NCBI RefSeq assembly: GCF_007680845.1
Contig: NZ_VEIY01000008.1
Coordinates: 62,001-126,000, forward strand
Origin: Curtobacterium pusillum
GTDB taxonomy: Bacteria > Actinomycetota > Actinomycetes > Actinomycetales > Microbacteriaceae
Length of the DNA stretch: 64,000 nucleotides
Direction: 5' to 3'
The notes below the pieces were generated by a model. That model was not told the origin of the DNA and searched no databases. It saw only the letters and a program-made list of their open reading frames with translations. Below are positions 35,061 to 43,359 of the stretch, piece by piece. A program made the position numbers and the translations under genes. Within the stretch, counting starts at the first letter, position 1, and each line of letters starts with the position of its first letter.

Positions 35061-35076
35061 GCGTGGCGCCGCCGAC

Positions 35077-35940
35077 TCAGTAGAAGTTCGACGCCTGCGA
35101 GTGCGCCCACGCGGCGCACGGCGTGCCGTACGAGGCGCTGATGTACTGCAGCCCCCAGGTGATCTGGGTGGTGGCGTTCGTCTGCCAGTCTGCGGCGATC
35201 GTCGCCATCTTCGAGCCGGGCAGGGCCTGCGGGATGCCGGTCGCCCCGCCGTTGGCGTTCACGGCCCGGTAGTTCCACCCGGACTCCTTGGTCCAGAGGC
35301 TGTCCAGGCACTGGAACTGGTCGGAGCCCCAGCCGTACTCCGAGGATGCGAGCGACGCTGCCGTCGCCTTCGCGCCGGCGACGGTGTTCCCGGCGGCCAG
35401 CTTCCGTGCGGCCTCGGCGGCGGCGGCCTTCTCGGCGGCTGCCTTCTGCGCGGCTGCGGCTGCGGCGGCCTTCGCGTCGACGTCCCGCTTGTCCTGCGTG
35501 GCGCTGGCGTTCGCGACGTCGGCGGTGGCGTCCACCGTCGACGAGATCCGGGTGGTGAGCGCCGCGCCGGAGAGCTTCCGGTAGTCGTCGAGCGCGTCGA
35601 TCCGGCGCTCGAGCGTGCCGGTGTCGGTCTTCTCGTTCGCGGTGTCCACGACGGACCGGGCGGTGGCGATGGTCGCGGCGGCCTGCGCACGGTCGAGGGC
35701 CGTCCCGTCGAGCGCCGGCGCCGAGGTGGCACTGGCCGTCGGCACGCCGAACGCCTCGCCGATCGCGGGCTGGGCGCCCACGGAGGCGATGCCGCCGGCG
35801 ACGGCGAGGACCGCTGCGCCGCCGACGACGAGGGTCGTGGGGCGGCGGAGTGCTCGGCGCAGTCGTCGGGTGGGGGAGTTCAGGGCCTCACGTCGGGTCG
35901 AGGCCGTGGTGGTGGGGAGGTCGGTGTTGCGTTCCGTCAT
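35077..35940 (-). CDS. Secreted lytic-transglycosylase-like cell-wall protein
   Basis: A 287-aa exported protein. A basic N-terminus (RRLRRALRRP) precedes a single membrane or signal helix (about 34-55). A helical A/K/D-rich stalk follows (about 75-195, with an AAAAAAAQKAAAEKAAAAEA-type run), then a C-terminal lysozyme-like domain with SLWTKESGWNYRAVNANGGA and TGIPQALPGSKM. This matches the aggregation-promoting-factor/transglycosylase group: E in KESGW is the likely catalytic acid. It should cut or remodel peptidoglycan at the surface. ATG at 35940; upstream lies an unusually long structured leader. Confidence 0.85.
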   Translation of the reverse strand: MTERNTDLPTTTASTRREALNSPTRRLRRALRRPTTLVVGGAAVLAVAGGIASVGAQPAIGEAFGVPTASATSAPALDGTALDRAQAAATIATARSVVDTANEKTDTGTLERRIDALDDYRKLSGAALTTRISSTVDATADVANASATQDKRDVDAKAAAAAAAQKAAAEKAAAAEAARKLAAGNTVAGAKATAASLASSEYGWGSDQFQCLDSLWTKESGWNYRAVNANGGATGIPQALPGSKMATIAADWQTNATTQITWGLQYISASYGTPCAAWAHSQASNFY

Positions 35941-36230
35941 CGATTCCGGTGGTCGGCCGGCTCGTGGTGCGCAGCCCGTGACGATGCGCGCGGGGATGAG
36001 GGGAGCGTGCAGGGGGACGGACGTGGGACGTCCGTCGTCAGGAGCTCGCGAGCCGGGGGAGGACCGGACGGTGGTGTGGGGCCCGTCCGTCCGCCGGCCG
36101 GCGACCGTGGGGTGGCCGCCGATGGGCGAAGTCGCCACCCTGACCGCTTCGGCTGGACGGGGCATCCAGACTGGCTGGCAGAACCGTCCGTCCACCCCCG
36201 GGTAACGGTTCGGTAACGGCCGGATCGGGG
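35941..36230 (-). promoter_or_regulatory. Long structured leader of the muralytic gene
   Basis: A 290-base gap with no open gene. It holds a perfect nine-base hairpin (36016-36036, GACGGACGT-GGG-ACGTCCGTC), several GTCCGTCC repeats, and a GTAAC direct repeat at 36201-36219. Cell-wall hydrolase genes in actinobacteria often have c-di-AMP riboswitch leaders, but I cannot find that riboswitch core here. Confidence 0.35.
36201..36219. promoter_or_regulatory. Direct repeat resembling an MtrA box
   Basis: GGTAACGG-TTC-GGTAACGG, two direct copies with an 11-base period (GTAAC-N6-GTAAC). The response regulator MtrA of actinobacteria binds direct GTAAC-type repeats near cell-wall hydrolase genes. Just downstream of the MarR stop codon and far upstream of the muralytic gene. 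Confidence 0.4.
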
Positions 36231-36686
36231 CTACGAGGTGGGAGCTTCCTGGGTGCGATCGCCCTGTGCCACTCGCTCCAGGGCGCCCAGGGCTGCAGCG
36301 ATCGCCGCGACGTCGTCCTCGGGCAGTTCCGCGATGAGCTCCGCGACGATCCCGGTGCGGTCGGAACGGGCCCGTTCGACGGCCGCGATGCCCTCGGGCG
36401 TGGCGCTCACCATGAAGGCCCGCCCGTCGCGCGGGTCGGCCTCACGCTCGATGAACCCGCGCTGTTCGAGCTCGGTGAGGATGCGCGTCGTGGTCGGCTT
36501 CGTGACCACCTCGATCCGCGACACGTCGCCGGGGCGCAGGGGTCCTTCGCGTTGGATCGTCGCGAGCGCGGAGACGAGGCCGTACCCGAGCGAGGCCGAG
36601 TCGGTGCGTGCCCGTCGGTTGATCCGACCGACGGCTGCAGCCAGGCGTGCAGCGATCTCGGTCCGGTCCGGCTGGCGGTCGCTCAT
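36231..36686 (-). CDS. MarR-family transcriptional regulator
   Basis: A 151-aa winged-helix regulator. LGYGLVSALATIQREGPLRP begins the wHTH, VSRIEVVTKPTTTRILTELE is the recognition helix region, and QRGFIEREADPRDGRAFMVS the wing with the DxRxx motif. Dimerisation helices flank it. The ligand and targets are unknown. ATG at 36686 with GAGAGGAC upstream; a TAGCAT -10 lies about 35 bases before the start. Confidence 0.9.
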   Translation of the reverse strand: MSDRQPDRTEIAARLAAAVGRINRRARTDSASLGYGLVSALATIQREGPLRPGDVSRIEVVTKPTTTRILTELEQRGFIEREADPRDGRAFMVSATPEGIAAVERARSDRTGIVAELIAELPEDDVAAIAAALGALERVAQGDRTQEAPTS

Positions 36687-36881
36687 GCGGTCCTCTCGGG
36701 TCGTGCGACGGGTGGTCGGGAGCGATGCTATCCGCTCCCCGCGGCCCGTGACGGCACCCGCCGCGCGCGCTCGCCCCGCGCACCGACGGGGCCGGGCAGG
36801 ACGAGGCCCGCCCGCCTCGAAGGGTCGCGACGGGCGGTTCCTGTCCGGTCGCTCAGGGAACGACGGTGTCGGGCAGGCGGT

Positions 36882-37532
36882 TCAGCGCTTCTCGCCCGGC
36901 AGGAGGTGGATCGCCTCGGTCGCGAGCTCGGCCGCGACGTTGTCGCCCGACGCGGTCGCCTCGCGCAGTCGGCGGAAGTCCGCGGTCTGCTGGTCCCAGT
37001 CGACCAGCTCGTCGAGGTTCGGCAGGCGGAGGCGGAACGCGAGCCCGTCCATCGTGTCGCGGCAGACGCGCTGCAGGTTCTCGTTGCCGCAGTCCTCGAC
37101 GTAGCGGGCGAACACCGCGAGGGAGTCCCGGTTGACCGCGGCGACGTCGTGCGCCTCGTAGTCCTTGATGGTCTGGTCGAGCTGGGCGAGGATCTTCTTC
37201 TTCGCCGCGGCGCCGAGGCGCGGGACCGCCAGACGGACCACGCCGCCGAACAGGACGCCGAGGGTCTGCAGTGCCTCGACCACCTCCGTCGGCTTCGGCG
37301 TGGTGACCCGGGTGTAGCGGTTCGGCGCCATCTCGATGAGGCCGGCGCGGGCCAGCTGGCTCAACGCTTCGCGGATCGGCGTGCGGGAGACGCCGAGCCA
37401 GGCGATGAGCTCGTCGTCGTTGAGCCGCTCGCCGGGTTCCAGGGTGCCGTCCATGATCGCGGCGTGGATCTTCTGGCGGACGGTGTCGCGGAGCAGCTGG
37501 TGCTCGGTCGGTGCACTGGTGGGGACCGGCAT
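36882..37532 (-). CDS. GntR-family (FadR/FCD type) transcriptional regulator
   Basis: A 216-aa regulator. The N-terminal wHTH includes IHAAIMDGTLEPGERLNDDE and LIAWLGVSRTPIREALSQLA, a clear GntR signature, then RAGLIEMAPNRYTRV. The C-terminal helical FCD-like domain (about 85-210) would bind a small acid through a metal. ATG at 37532 has CGGAGGA seven bases before it; a longer in-frame extension is rejected. The targets are not adjacent. Confidence 0.9.
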   Translation of the reverse strand: MPVPTSAPTEHQLLRDTVRQKIHAAIMDGTLEPGERLNDDELIAWLGVSRTPIREALSQLARAGLIEMAPNRYTRVTTPKPTEVVEALQTLGVLFGGVVRLAVPRLGAAAKKKILAQLDQTIKDYEAHDVAAVNRDSLAVFARYVEDCGNENLQRVCRDTMDGLAFRLRLPNLDELVDWDQQTADFRRLREATASGDNVAAELATEAIHLLPGEKR

Positions 37533-37650
37533 GCGGGTTCCTCCGGGATCGGGGCGTGGAGTGGACGGGTCCTGCACTCGGCCACTCGGCGCGGATGCTC
37601 GCATCACGGTACCTGATATGAGAGCGGCTTCCCGCTCGGTCCGCTGCGTG

Positions 37651-38085
37651 TCAGTCGTCCTGGTGCACCAGTCGCACCGTGACCGGGTCCTCCGTCCCGC
37701 GGTACCACCGGTCGAGCACGGCGCGGAACGGAGCCGGGTCCGGAGCCGCGAGCGCGAAGAGGGTCATCGAGGAGCGCAGCTTCAACGCGTCGACGCCCCC
37801 GAGCAGCGCGTCGACCGATCCGGCCGGGGCGGTCGCTGCGGCGTCGGTCGCCTCGAGGAGCCGTGGTCCGAGGACCGGGTGCGCGAGGTACGCCCGGGCT
37901 TCGTCGAGGCCGTCGAGGGAGTACTGCTGCGCCGTTGCCGACCGACCGAGACCGGCGAGCTGCGGGAACACGAACCACATCCAGTGCGACGACTTCCGTC
38001 CGCTCCGCAGTTCGGCGAGCGCTCGGTCGTGGACGCCGTCCTGGGCGCGGACGAACCGTTCGAGGTGGTGCGGGTCGTCGGTCAC
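37651..38085 (-). CDS. DUF1810-family protein
   Basis: A 144-aa cytoplasmic protein. HHLERFVRAQDGVHDRALAE, then SHWMWFVFPQLAGLGRSATA and the later YLAHPVLGPRLLEAT, are the conserved blocks of DUF1810 (calpastatin-like family named after one member). The function is unknown. GTG at 38085 in a GTGA overlap with the upstream DUF2071 gene. Last gene of a three-gene operon 39292 to 37651. Confidence 0.85.
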   Translation of the reverse strand: MTDDPHHLERFVRAQDGVHDRALAELRSGRKSSHWMWFVFPQLAGLGRSATAQQYSLDGLDEARAYLAHPVLGPRLLEATDAAATAPAGSVDALLGGVDALKLRSSMTLFALAAPDPAPFRAVLDRWYRGTEDPVTVRLVHQDD

Positions 38086-38897
38086 CGGACCACGTCCCCC
38101 CACGCGTACCGGACGGTGGTGCCGTCGACCACGAGCAGCGAGTCCGGGTGGCGGTCGAGCAGACCGGACATCCCGACCGCGTCCGGCAGGTCCCCGTCGA
38201 GTCGTTCGAGCCGTGCGGACCGGATCGTGAGCGGCGGGTGCTGCCGTTGCCAGAACAGCGTCTGGGCGAGGTGGCGCGCGTGGATGCCCTGACGGGTGGT
38301 GAGCTCCGTCGCGAGCGGGCTGTCGACCACGTCGCCGGCCACCACGCGGACGGTGGCTCCGTGCCGGGGTTCCACCGCGCCTCCAGACCGCATCGATCCC
38401 CGGGGCTGCACCGGTCCGCCGAGGCGACCGCGCAACCAGCGGATCGGGTGCGCGCCGCGCGCCGGGTGCCGCACCGAGCGGTAGGTGAGCGTGTCCCCGC
38501 GACGCCCGGCCCGGGCGTGGGCGAACGTGTACGGCACGCCGAGCAGGGCGTGCGCGGCGACGATCGCCGGGACGTTCGCGGTGTCGACCGTGCGGTAGGC
38601 GACCCCGCGCCGGCCGCGGTCGTCGATCGTGAGGACCTCGATCGTGACCTCCGTCATCGAGCCGAGCCGACCGGACGGCGGGAACGGGGGGACCCGCGTC
38701 TCGCGGAAGACGTACGCCGACAGACCTGCCCACGCGCTCCCGTCGACGATGTCGGGCCGGGTGCCACGCGGGACGAGCCGTGCGAGGGACGCCGGGTCGT
38801 GGCGCCAGGGCGCGAAGACGATGTCCTCCCACGCGTGCACCGTCACGGGTCGGTGCACGAGCGGGACCGCCGCGCGGGTGCGGGAGGGCTCGGTCAC
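38082..38897 (-). CDS. DUF2071/YqjF-family protein
   Basis: A 271-aa protein of the YqjF (DUF2071) acetoacetate-decarboxylase-like fold. HRPVTVHAWEDIVFAPWRHD, LVPRGTRPDIVDGSAWAGLS and FRETRVPPFPPSGRLGSMTE are its blocks. In the middle (near MRSGGAVEPRHGA) the coding DNA contains a copy of the dispersed CTGGAGGCGCGG repeat (38372-38389), where homologues usually have a short loop. GTG start in a GTGA overlap with the DoxX-like gene. The function is unknown. Confidence 0.82.
   Translation of the reverse strand: MTEPSRTRAAVPLVHRPVTVHAWEDIVFAPWRHDPASLARLVPRGTRPDIVDGSAWAGLSAYVFRETRVPPFPPSGRLGSMTEVTIEVLTIDDRGRRGVAYRTVDTANVPAIVAAHALLGVPYTFAHARAGRRGDTLTYRSVRHPARGAHPIRWLRGRLGGPVQPRGSMRSGGAVEPRHGATVRVVAGDVVDSPLATELTTRQGIHARHLAQTLFWQRQHPPLTIRSARLERLDGDLPDAVGMSGLLDRHPDSLLVVDGTTVRYAWGDVVR
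38372..38389. repeat. Dispersed repeat copy inside DUF2071 gene
   Basis: CCACCGCGCCTCCAGACC, one arm of the CTGGAGGCGCGG family, read as RSGGAVE in the encoded protein. Confidence 0.45.
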
Positions 38898-39292
38898 GGT
38901 CGTGGCGCGTGTCGACCGACGCGGACCGCCCAGGCGACGAGGGGTGCCTGCACCGGCAGGCGGAGCACCGAGACGAGGCGCATCGTGCGGGTCGACCGCG
39001 GGCTGTCGAGCAGGTCGTTCGCCATCTTGACGTTCGCGGGGAACACCGCGAGGAACAGGGCCGCCGCCGCCCACCCCGCAGCGCGACGGGTGGCGGGGAT
39101 GACGAGTCCGGTCGCGATCCCGAGTTCGGCGGCGCCGGACGCCAGCGTGGTCAGCCGCGGCGGCAGGCCGTCCGGGACGATCCGGTCGTAGCCCCTCGGC
39201 CGCAGGAAGTGGGTGACACCGGCTCCGCCCAGCACGACGGCGAGGAGGGCTGCGGTGCGTGTTGCGCGTCGTGCGCGCTCGCGTCGTCGCAT
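38894..39292 (-). CDS. DoxX-like small membrane protein
   Basis: A 132-aa protein with about four hydrophobic helices (TAALLAVVLGGAGVTHFL, LASGAAELGIATGLVIPA, AAGWAAAALFLAVFPANV, VLRLPVQAPLVAWAVRVG). The spacing and the VTHFLRP and PANVKMANDLL motifs match DoxX-like proteins. It is first in the operon with DUF2071 and DUF1810. A redox or quinone role is known for some relatives but cannot be assigned here. ATG at 39292. Confidence 0.8.
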   Translation of the reverse strand: MRRRERARRATRTAALLAVVLGGAGVTHFLRPRGYDRIVPDGLPPRLTTLASGAAELGIATGLVIPATRRAAGWAAAALFLAVFPANVKMANDLLDSPRSTRTMRLVSVLRLPVQAPLVAWAVRVGRHAPRP

Positions 39293-39336
39293 GGGCCCAT
39301 CGTGCCCGCGCCCACCCGAGCGCACACCGAGAGCGC

Positions 39337-40701
39337 TCAGGTGAGCGCGGTCGCGACGAGGTCGAGGACCGCGGCGGCCACCTCGGCCTTGCTGCCGGAG
39401 GTCTCGCGGACGACCTCGCCGCCGGGGACGAGCACCTCGATCGCGTTCTCCTCGCGTTCGAACCCCGCCGACCAGCCGACGTGGTTCACCACGAGCAGGT
39501 CCGCCGGCTTCCGGGCGATCTTCGCGCGCCCGAGCTCGATCCGCGCGGCGCGGTCCGGCTCGGTCTCCGCGGCGAACCCGACGACGATCTGCCCGGTGCG
39601 GCGGGCCGCGACGAGGTCCGCGAGGACGTCCGGGTTCTTCACCAGCTCGAGCGTCATGGTGTCGCCCTGCGTATCCTTCTTGAGCTTCTCGGTCCGGACC
39701 TCGGCGGGTCGGTAGTCGGCGACGGCGGCGGTCATCACGACGACGTCGGCGTCGGCGGCCGCCGCGTGCACCGCGTCGGCGAGTTCGAGGGCGGACCCGA
39801 CCGGGACGACGGTGGCGTCGAGGCCGTCGGTCAGCGCGGCTTCGACGTTCGCGGCGACGACCGTGACCGTTGCTCCGCGCCGTGCGGCGTCGGCGGCGAT
39901 CGCCACGCCCTGCCGGCCGCTGGACCGGTTGCCGACGAACCGGACCGGGTCGAACGGTTCGCGGGTGCCGCCGGCGCTCACGACCACGCGGACGCCGGCG
40001 AGGTCGCCCTGCTCGCCGCGCGCGCCGGTGTGGAGCGCGTCAGTGGTGCGGGTGGCGTCCGCAGTGCCGGTCGCGTCGGCAGTGCGGGTCGCGCCGGCGG
40101 GTCCTGCCTGGAGGCGCGGCTCGCCCCCGGCGGTCCGGCCCGCGTCCGTCCCGTGGTCCAGCACCGCGAGTGCCCCGGCCACGATGTCCTCCGGCTCGGC
40201 CATCCGCCCGATCCCGGCGTCGTCGCCCGTGAGCGCGCCGACCTCGGGTCCGACGAACCGGACGCCGCGTTCCCGGAGCGTGGCCACGTTCGCCCGGGTC
40301 GCGGGGTGCTCCCACATCTGCGGGTGCATGGCGGGTGCGACCACGACGGGCGCCTCGGTCGCGAGCAGGGTCGTGCCGAGCAGGTCGCCCGCGAGCCCGG
40401 CCGCCATCCGCGCGAGGGAGTCGGCGGTCGCGGGGGCGACGACCACGAGGTCCGCCCGGCGTCCGAGGGACACGTGCCGCACCTCGGCGACGTCCTCGAA
40501 GACGCTCGTGGTGACCGGGTTCCGGCTGAGCGCCTCGAGGGTCGGCAGGCCGACGAAGCGGAGCGCACCCTCGGTCGGGACGACGTGCACGTCGTGGCCC
40601 CGCTTGACGAATTCGCGGACCACGCCGACGGCCTTGTAGGCGGCGATGCCCCCCGTGATCCCGACGACGACGGTCAGACGGCGCTCTGTTGCTGCGTTCA
40701 C
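39337..40701 (-). CDS. coaBC: CoaBC, phosphopantothenoylcysteine synthetase/decarboxylase
   Basis: A bifunctional enzyme (454 aa from the GTG at 40701) of coenzyme A synthesis. The N-terminal CoaC flavoprotein domain has GITGGIAAYK and PAMHPQMWEHPA; the C-terminal CoaB domain has SAGGTREPFDPVRFVGNRSS and KIARKPADLLVVNHV. Between them (about residues 185-235) lies an unusually long low-complexity linker rich in T, A and D, containing EPRLQAG encoded by a dispersed repeat copy (40102-40121). A leaderless -10 at 40709-40714 overlaps an upstream GTG (40710), so the next GTG at 40701 is the better start. Confidence 0.94.
   Translation of the reverse strand: MNAATERRLTVVVGITGGIAAYKAVGVVREFVKRGHDVHVVPTEGALRFVGLPTLEALSRNPVTTSVFEDVAEVRHVSLGRRADLVVVAPATADSLARMAAGLAGDLLGTTLLATEAPVVVAPAMHPQMWEHPATRANVATLRERGVRFVGPEVGALTGDDAGIGRMAEPEDIVAGALAVLDHGTDAGRTAGGEPRLQAGPAGATRTADATGTADATRTTDALHTGARGEQGDLAGVRVVVSAGGTREPFDPVRFVGNRSSGRQGVAIAADAARRGATVTVVAANVEAALTDGLDATVVPVGSALELADAVHAAAADADVVVMTAAVADYRPAEVRTEKLKKDTQGDTMTLELVKNPDVLADLVAARRTGQIVVGFAAETEPDRAARIELGRAKIARKPADLLVVNHVGWSAGFEREENAIEVLVPGGEVVRETSGSKAEVAAAVLDLVATALT
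40102..40121. repeat. Dispersed repeat copy inside the coaBC linker
   Basis: TCCTGCCTGGAGGCGCGGCT, identical over 20 bases to a copy inside the aldolase-like gene at 52573-52592 (other strand). Confidence 0.75.
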
Positions 40702-40708
40702 GTCGGTC

Positions 40709-40714
40709 ACGCTA
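40709..40714 (-). promoter_or_regulatory. -10 element, leaderless promoter of coaBC
   Basis: On the minus strand TAGCGT seven bases before the GTG at 40701. Because it covers the upstream GTG at 40710, translation should begin at 40701. Confidence 0.5.
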
Positions 40715-40742
40715 CCCGGGCCGCCGTGCGAGGATCGACCCC

Positions 40743-41531
40743 ATGTGCACCGTCGTCGTCCGCGTCGACCCCGGGTCCGCGTGGCCCGTCACCATGCTCG
40801 CGCTGCGGGACGAGTCGCCCGAGCGGCCCTGGGACCCGCCGGCCGCGTGGTGGCCCGAGCGGGACCCCTCGGTCCGCGGTGTCCGCGACCGTTCGGCGGG
40901 TGGCGCGTGGCTCGCGGCCTCCGACGCCGCGGGGCTCGCGGTCGTCCTGAACCGTGGCGAACCGGTGCCGAGCGACGACGACACCTGGACCACCCGCGGG
41001 GTCGTGCCGCTCGACGCCGTCACCGGCGTGCTGCCCGGTCACGACGGCACGCTCCCCACCACCCGGGCGTTCAACCTCGTCCGCGCCACGGCCGACGGCG
41101 CCGAGGTGCTGGCGTGGGACGGCTCCCGCGTCCGCACGACGGTGCTCGGGCCGGGCGTGCACATGGTCACGCACGGTGAGCCCGACGACCCAGCTGCGCC
41201 GCGGGTCGGTCGGTGGCTCGAGGCCTTCCGTGCGGTCGCGGCCCCGGTCGGGCCACCCGTGCTCGGCCCCTTCGACGAACTCCGCGCCGCCAACGCCGGC
41301 GACGACCCGGGTGACGGGTGGAGCGGCTGGTTCGGGCTCCTCGCCGAGTCGGCCGTGCTGCCGGCCGACGACCCGGACGCGATCCTCCGCGATGCGCACG
41401 AGCACGAGGGGCACGTCGCGACGCTGTCCATCGTCGCCGCCGCGATCGGCCCGGAGCGCACGGTGCTCCAGCACGCCCGACTCACCGAACCCGGGCGCCT
41501 GGACGGCTCGGTGGAGCTGCACCACGCCTGA
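40743..41531 (+). CDS. NRDE-family (TANGO2-like) protein
   Basis: A 262-aa protein of the NRDE/TANGO2 family. It starts MCTVVVRVD, with the N-terminal cysteine typical of Ntn-like members, then LALRDESPERPWDPP holds the RDE part of the NRDE motif (N is replaced), and AFNLVRATADGAEVLAWDGS and HMVTHGEPDD follow. The biochemical role is unknown; the animal homologue is linked to membrane and heme trafficking. ATG at 40743, with GAGGAT seven bases upstream as a possible leaderless -10. Confidence 0.82.
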   Translation: MCTVVVRVDPGSAWPVTMLALRDESPERPWDPPAAWWPERDPSVRGVRDRSAGGAWLAASDAAGLAVVLNRGEPVPSDDDTWTTRGVVPLDAVTGVLPGHDGTLPTTRAFNLVRATADGAEVLAWDGSRVRTTVLGPGVHMVTHGEPDDPAAPRVGRWLEAFRAVAAPVGPPVLGPFDELRAANAGDDPGDGWSGWFGLLAESAVLPADDPDAILRDAHEHEGHVATLSIVAAAIGPERTVLQHARLTEPGRLDGSVELHHA

Positions 41532-41589
41532 GTCCGGCCACAGCACGGACCGGGCCGGGTCACGGCCCCGGCGCGTACCGTCCCGGGGC

Positions 41590-42306
41590 GTGACCACCCG
41601 GACCCGTGCCGTGCTCGCCACCGTCGTGGCGGTCGCCGCCGTGCTCGGTCTCGGGGCGTGCACCGAGGACGCCTCCGTCGCCGCGGCACCGGACCCCGGT
41701 CCGGTCGCCAGCCCGACCTCGCGCCCGTGGGACCAGGCCCGGGGTGCCCGGGTCGTGGTGGTCGGCGACTCGATCAGCGGCGGCCACGGGCTGGCCGACG
41801 GTCAGGCGTGGCCGGCGCTGCTCGCCCGTCGGGAGCACTGGCAGCTCACGAACCTGTCCTGCGACGGTGCGGGCGTGCTGACGGCGGGGGGCGACGACGC
41901 GTGCGGCAGCACCTACGCGGAGACCGTCCAGCGGGCCGTCGACCTGCGGCCGGCGGTGGTGTTCCTGCAGGCGAGCTCGAACGACCTCGGGCAGGACGAC
42001 GACGAGCTCGACGGTGCCACCGAGCAGCTCGTGGCCGAGGTGCACCGGCTCCTGCCGCGGGCGCGCGTGGTCGGCCTGAGTGCGATCTGGGACGAGGACG
42101 CCCCGCCCGCGCAGCTCGCGACGATCTCCGCGGCGCTGCGGTCGGCGATCCGGCAGGACGGCGGCACGTCCGTCGACATCGGCCAGCCGCTCCGGGGGCA
42201 CGCGGCCTGGATGCAGGCGGACGACGTGCACCCGACCGCGCGTGGTCAGCGAGCGGTCGAGGCCGCGGTGGCCACGGCCTTCGCGCGCGACCACGTGCGG
42301 TTCTGA
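41590..42306 (+). CDS. SGNH/GDSL-type esterase, lipoprotein
   Basis: A 238-aa exported hydrolase. The signal peptide ends in a lipobox LGLGAC (Cys24), so it is a membrane-anchored lipoprotein. The SGNH blocks are visible: VVVGDSISGGHGL (catalytic Ser about 61), LSCDGAGV, FLQASSNDLGQ (Asn block) and DDVHPTARGQ (catalytic Asp/His). It resembles TesA-type arylesterases/lysophospholipases. GTG at 41590; a TACCGT eight bases upstream could be its -10. The substrate is unknown. Confidence 0.9.
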   Translation: MTTRTRAVLATVVAVAAVLGLGACTEDASVAAAPDPGPVASPTSRPWDQARGARVVVVGDSISGGHGLADGQAWPALLARREHWQLTNLSCDGAGVLTAGGDDACGSTYAETVQRAVDLRPAVVFLQASSNDLGQDDDELDGATEQLVAEVHRLLPRARVVGLSAIWDEDAPPAQLATISAALRSAIRQDGGTSVDIGQPLRGHAAWMQADDVHPTARGQRAVEAAVATAFARDHVRF

Positions 42307-42323
42307 CGGGACGGGGCGGGGGC

Positions 42324-42340
42324 GAGCCGCGCCTCCAGGC
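42324..42340. repeat. Dispersed repeat, single copy
   Basis: GAGCCGCGCCTCCAGGC, between the convergent esterase and SDR genes. Confidence 0.55.
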
Positions 42341-42361
42341 CGACGACACCAGCCACCTCGG

Positions 42362-43270
42362 TCAGGCCGGCGGCGTGGTCCCGGTGAGGTCCTCCGCGAC
42401 AGCCCACAGCGACCGCGCGAGGTCCGCGCTCCGCGCCGACCCCGGGATCGACGCCGTCGTCGTCGGCCCGACGAGCCCGAACGGGCCGGACGGCCCGTAG
42501 TACGCGCCACCGACGGCGTTCGGTCCGACCGCCGCGTACAGCAGCGGCTCGGAGCCCTGCTCGACGTCCTGGGTGAAGGGCAGCGCGAGGTTCCTCGAGC
42601 GGACAGGCTTCGCGCGGCCGAGGGAGCGGCCGGCCGACTGCAGGTTCGTCCGCGTGTAGCCCGGGTGCGCGGCCGTGCTCGTGACGGGCCAGTCGAGCTC
42701 GACCGTCAGCCGGTGCAGGTGCAGCGCGAGGAGGAGGTCGGCCAGCTTCGACTGCGCGTACGCACGCCAGCCGTTGTACCCGCGCTCCCACTGCAGGTCG
42801 TCGAACCGGATGCGGCCGCCGACCGCCACGATGCTCGACATCGTCGCGACCCGGGCGTCCGGTGAGCGCAGGAGGGCGGGCAGCAGCAGGTTCGTGAGGG
42901 CGAACGGGCCGAGGAAGTTCGTGCCGAGCTGCAGCTCGAAGCCGTCCACGGTCTCGAAGCGCTTCGGCGGTGCCATGACGCCGGCGTTGTTCACGAGCAC
43001 GTCGAGCGGCCGGTCCTCGGCCAGGACTCCGGCCGCGAAGCGGCGCACGCTCGCCAGGTCGGCGAGGTCGAGCTCGCGCACCTCGACGTCCGCGGACGGG
43101 TGGGCGGCCCGGATGTCGGCGGCTGCGGCGTCGCCCTTCGACGTCGTGCGGACGGCGAGCACGACGGACGCGCCGGCGGCTGCGAGGCGGGTGGCGGTCT
43201 CCTTGCCGGTTCCGCTGTTCGCGCCCGTGACGACGATGCGGCGGCCGGTCTGGTCGGGGATCTGCGGCAT
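42362..43270 (-). CDS. Short-chain dehydrogenase/reductase
   Basis: A 302-aa SDR oxidoreductase. RRIVVTGANSGTGKETATRL gives the TGxxxGxG nucleotide motif (15-23), LDVLVNNAGVMAPP the NNAG motif, and YAQSKLADLLLAL the catalytic YxxxK near residue 173, as in retinol-dehydrogenase-like SDRs. The substrate is unknown. ATG at 43270, with a leaderless -10 seven bases upstream. Confidence 0.92.
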   Translation of the reverse strand: MPQIPDQTGRRIVVTGANSGTGKETATRLAAAGASVVLAVRTTSKGDAAAADIRAAHPSADVEVRELDLADLASVRRFAAGVLAEDRPLDVLVNNAGVMAPPKRFETVDGFELQLGTNFLGPFALTNLLLPALLRSPDARVATMSSIVAVGGRIRFDDLQWERGYNGWRAYAQSKLADLLLALHLHRLTVELDWPVTSTAAHPGYTRTNLQSAGRSLGRAKPVRSRNLALPFTQDVEQGSEPLLYAAVGPNAVGGAYYGPSGPFGLVGPTTTASIPGSARSADLARSLWAVAEDLTGTTPPA

Positions 43271-43277
43271 GCGGGCG

Positions 43278-43283
43278 ACCGTA
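43278..43283 (-). promoter_or_regulatory. -10 element, leaderless promoter of SDR gene
   Basis: On the minus strand TACGGT seven bases before the ATG at 43270. Confidence 0.5.
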
Positions 43284-43359
43284 CACGCGGGGGCTGGTCG
43301 CGACCGGTCCGGCGTGCTACATTGATGCAAACGCATGGAAGTGCGACCGGGAGGACACC

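Noticed and set aside
35941..36230. c-di-AMP (ydaO) riboswitch before the muralytic gene
   Set aside because: The conserved core motifs of that riboswitch could not be found when the minus strand was read; only simple hairpins and repeats are seen.
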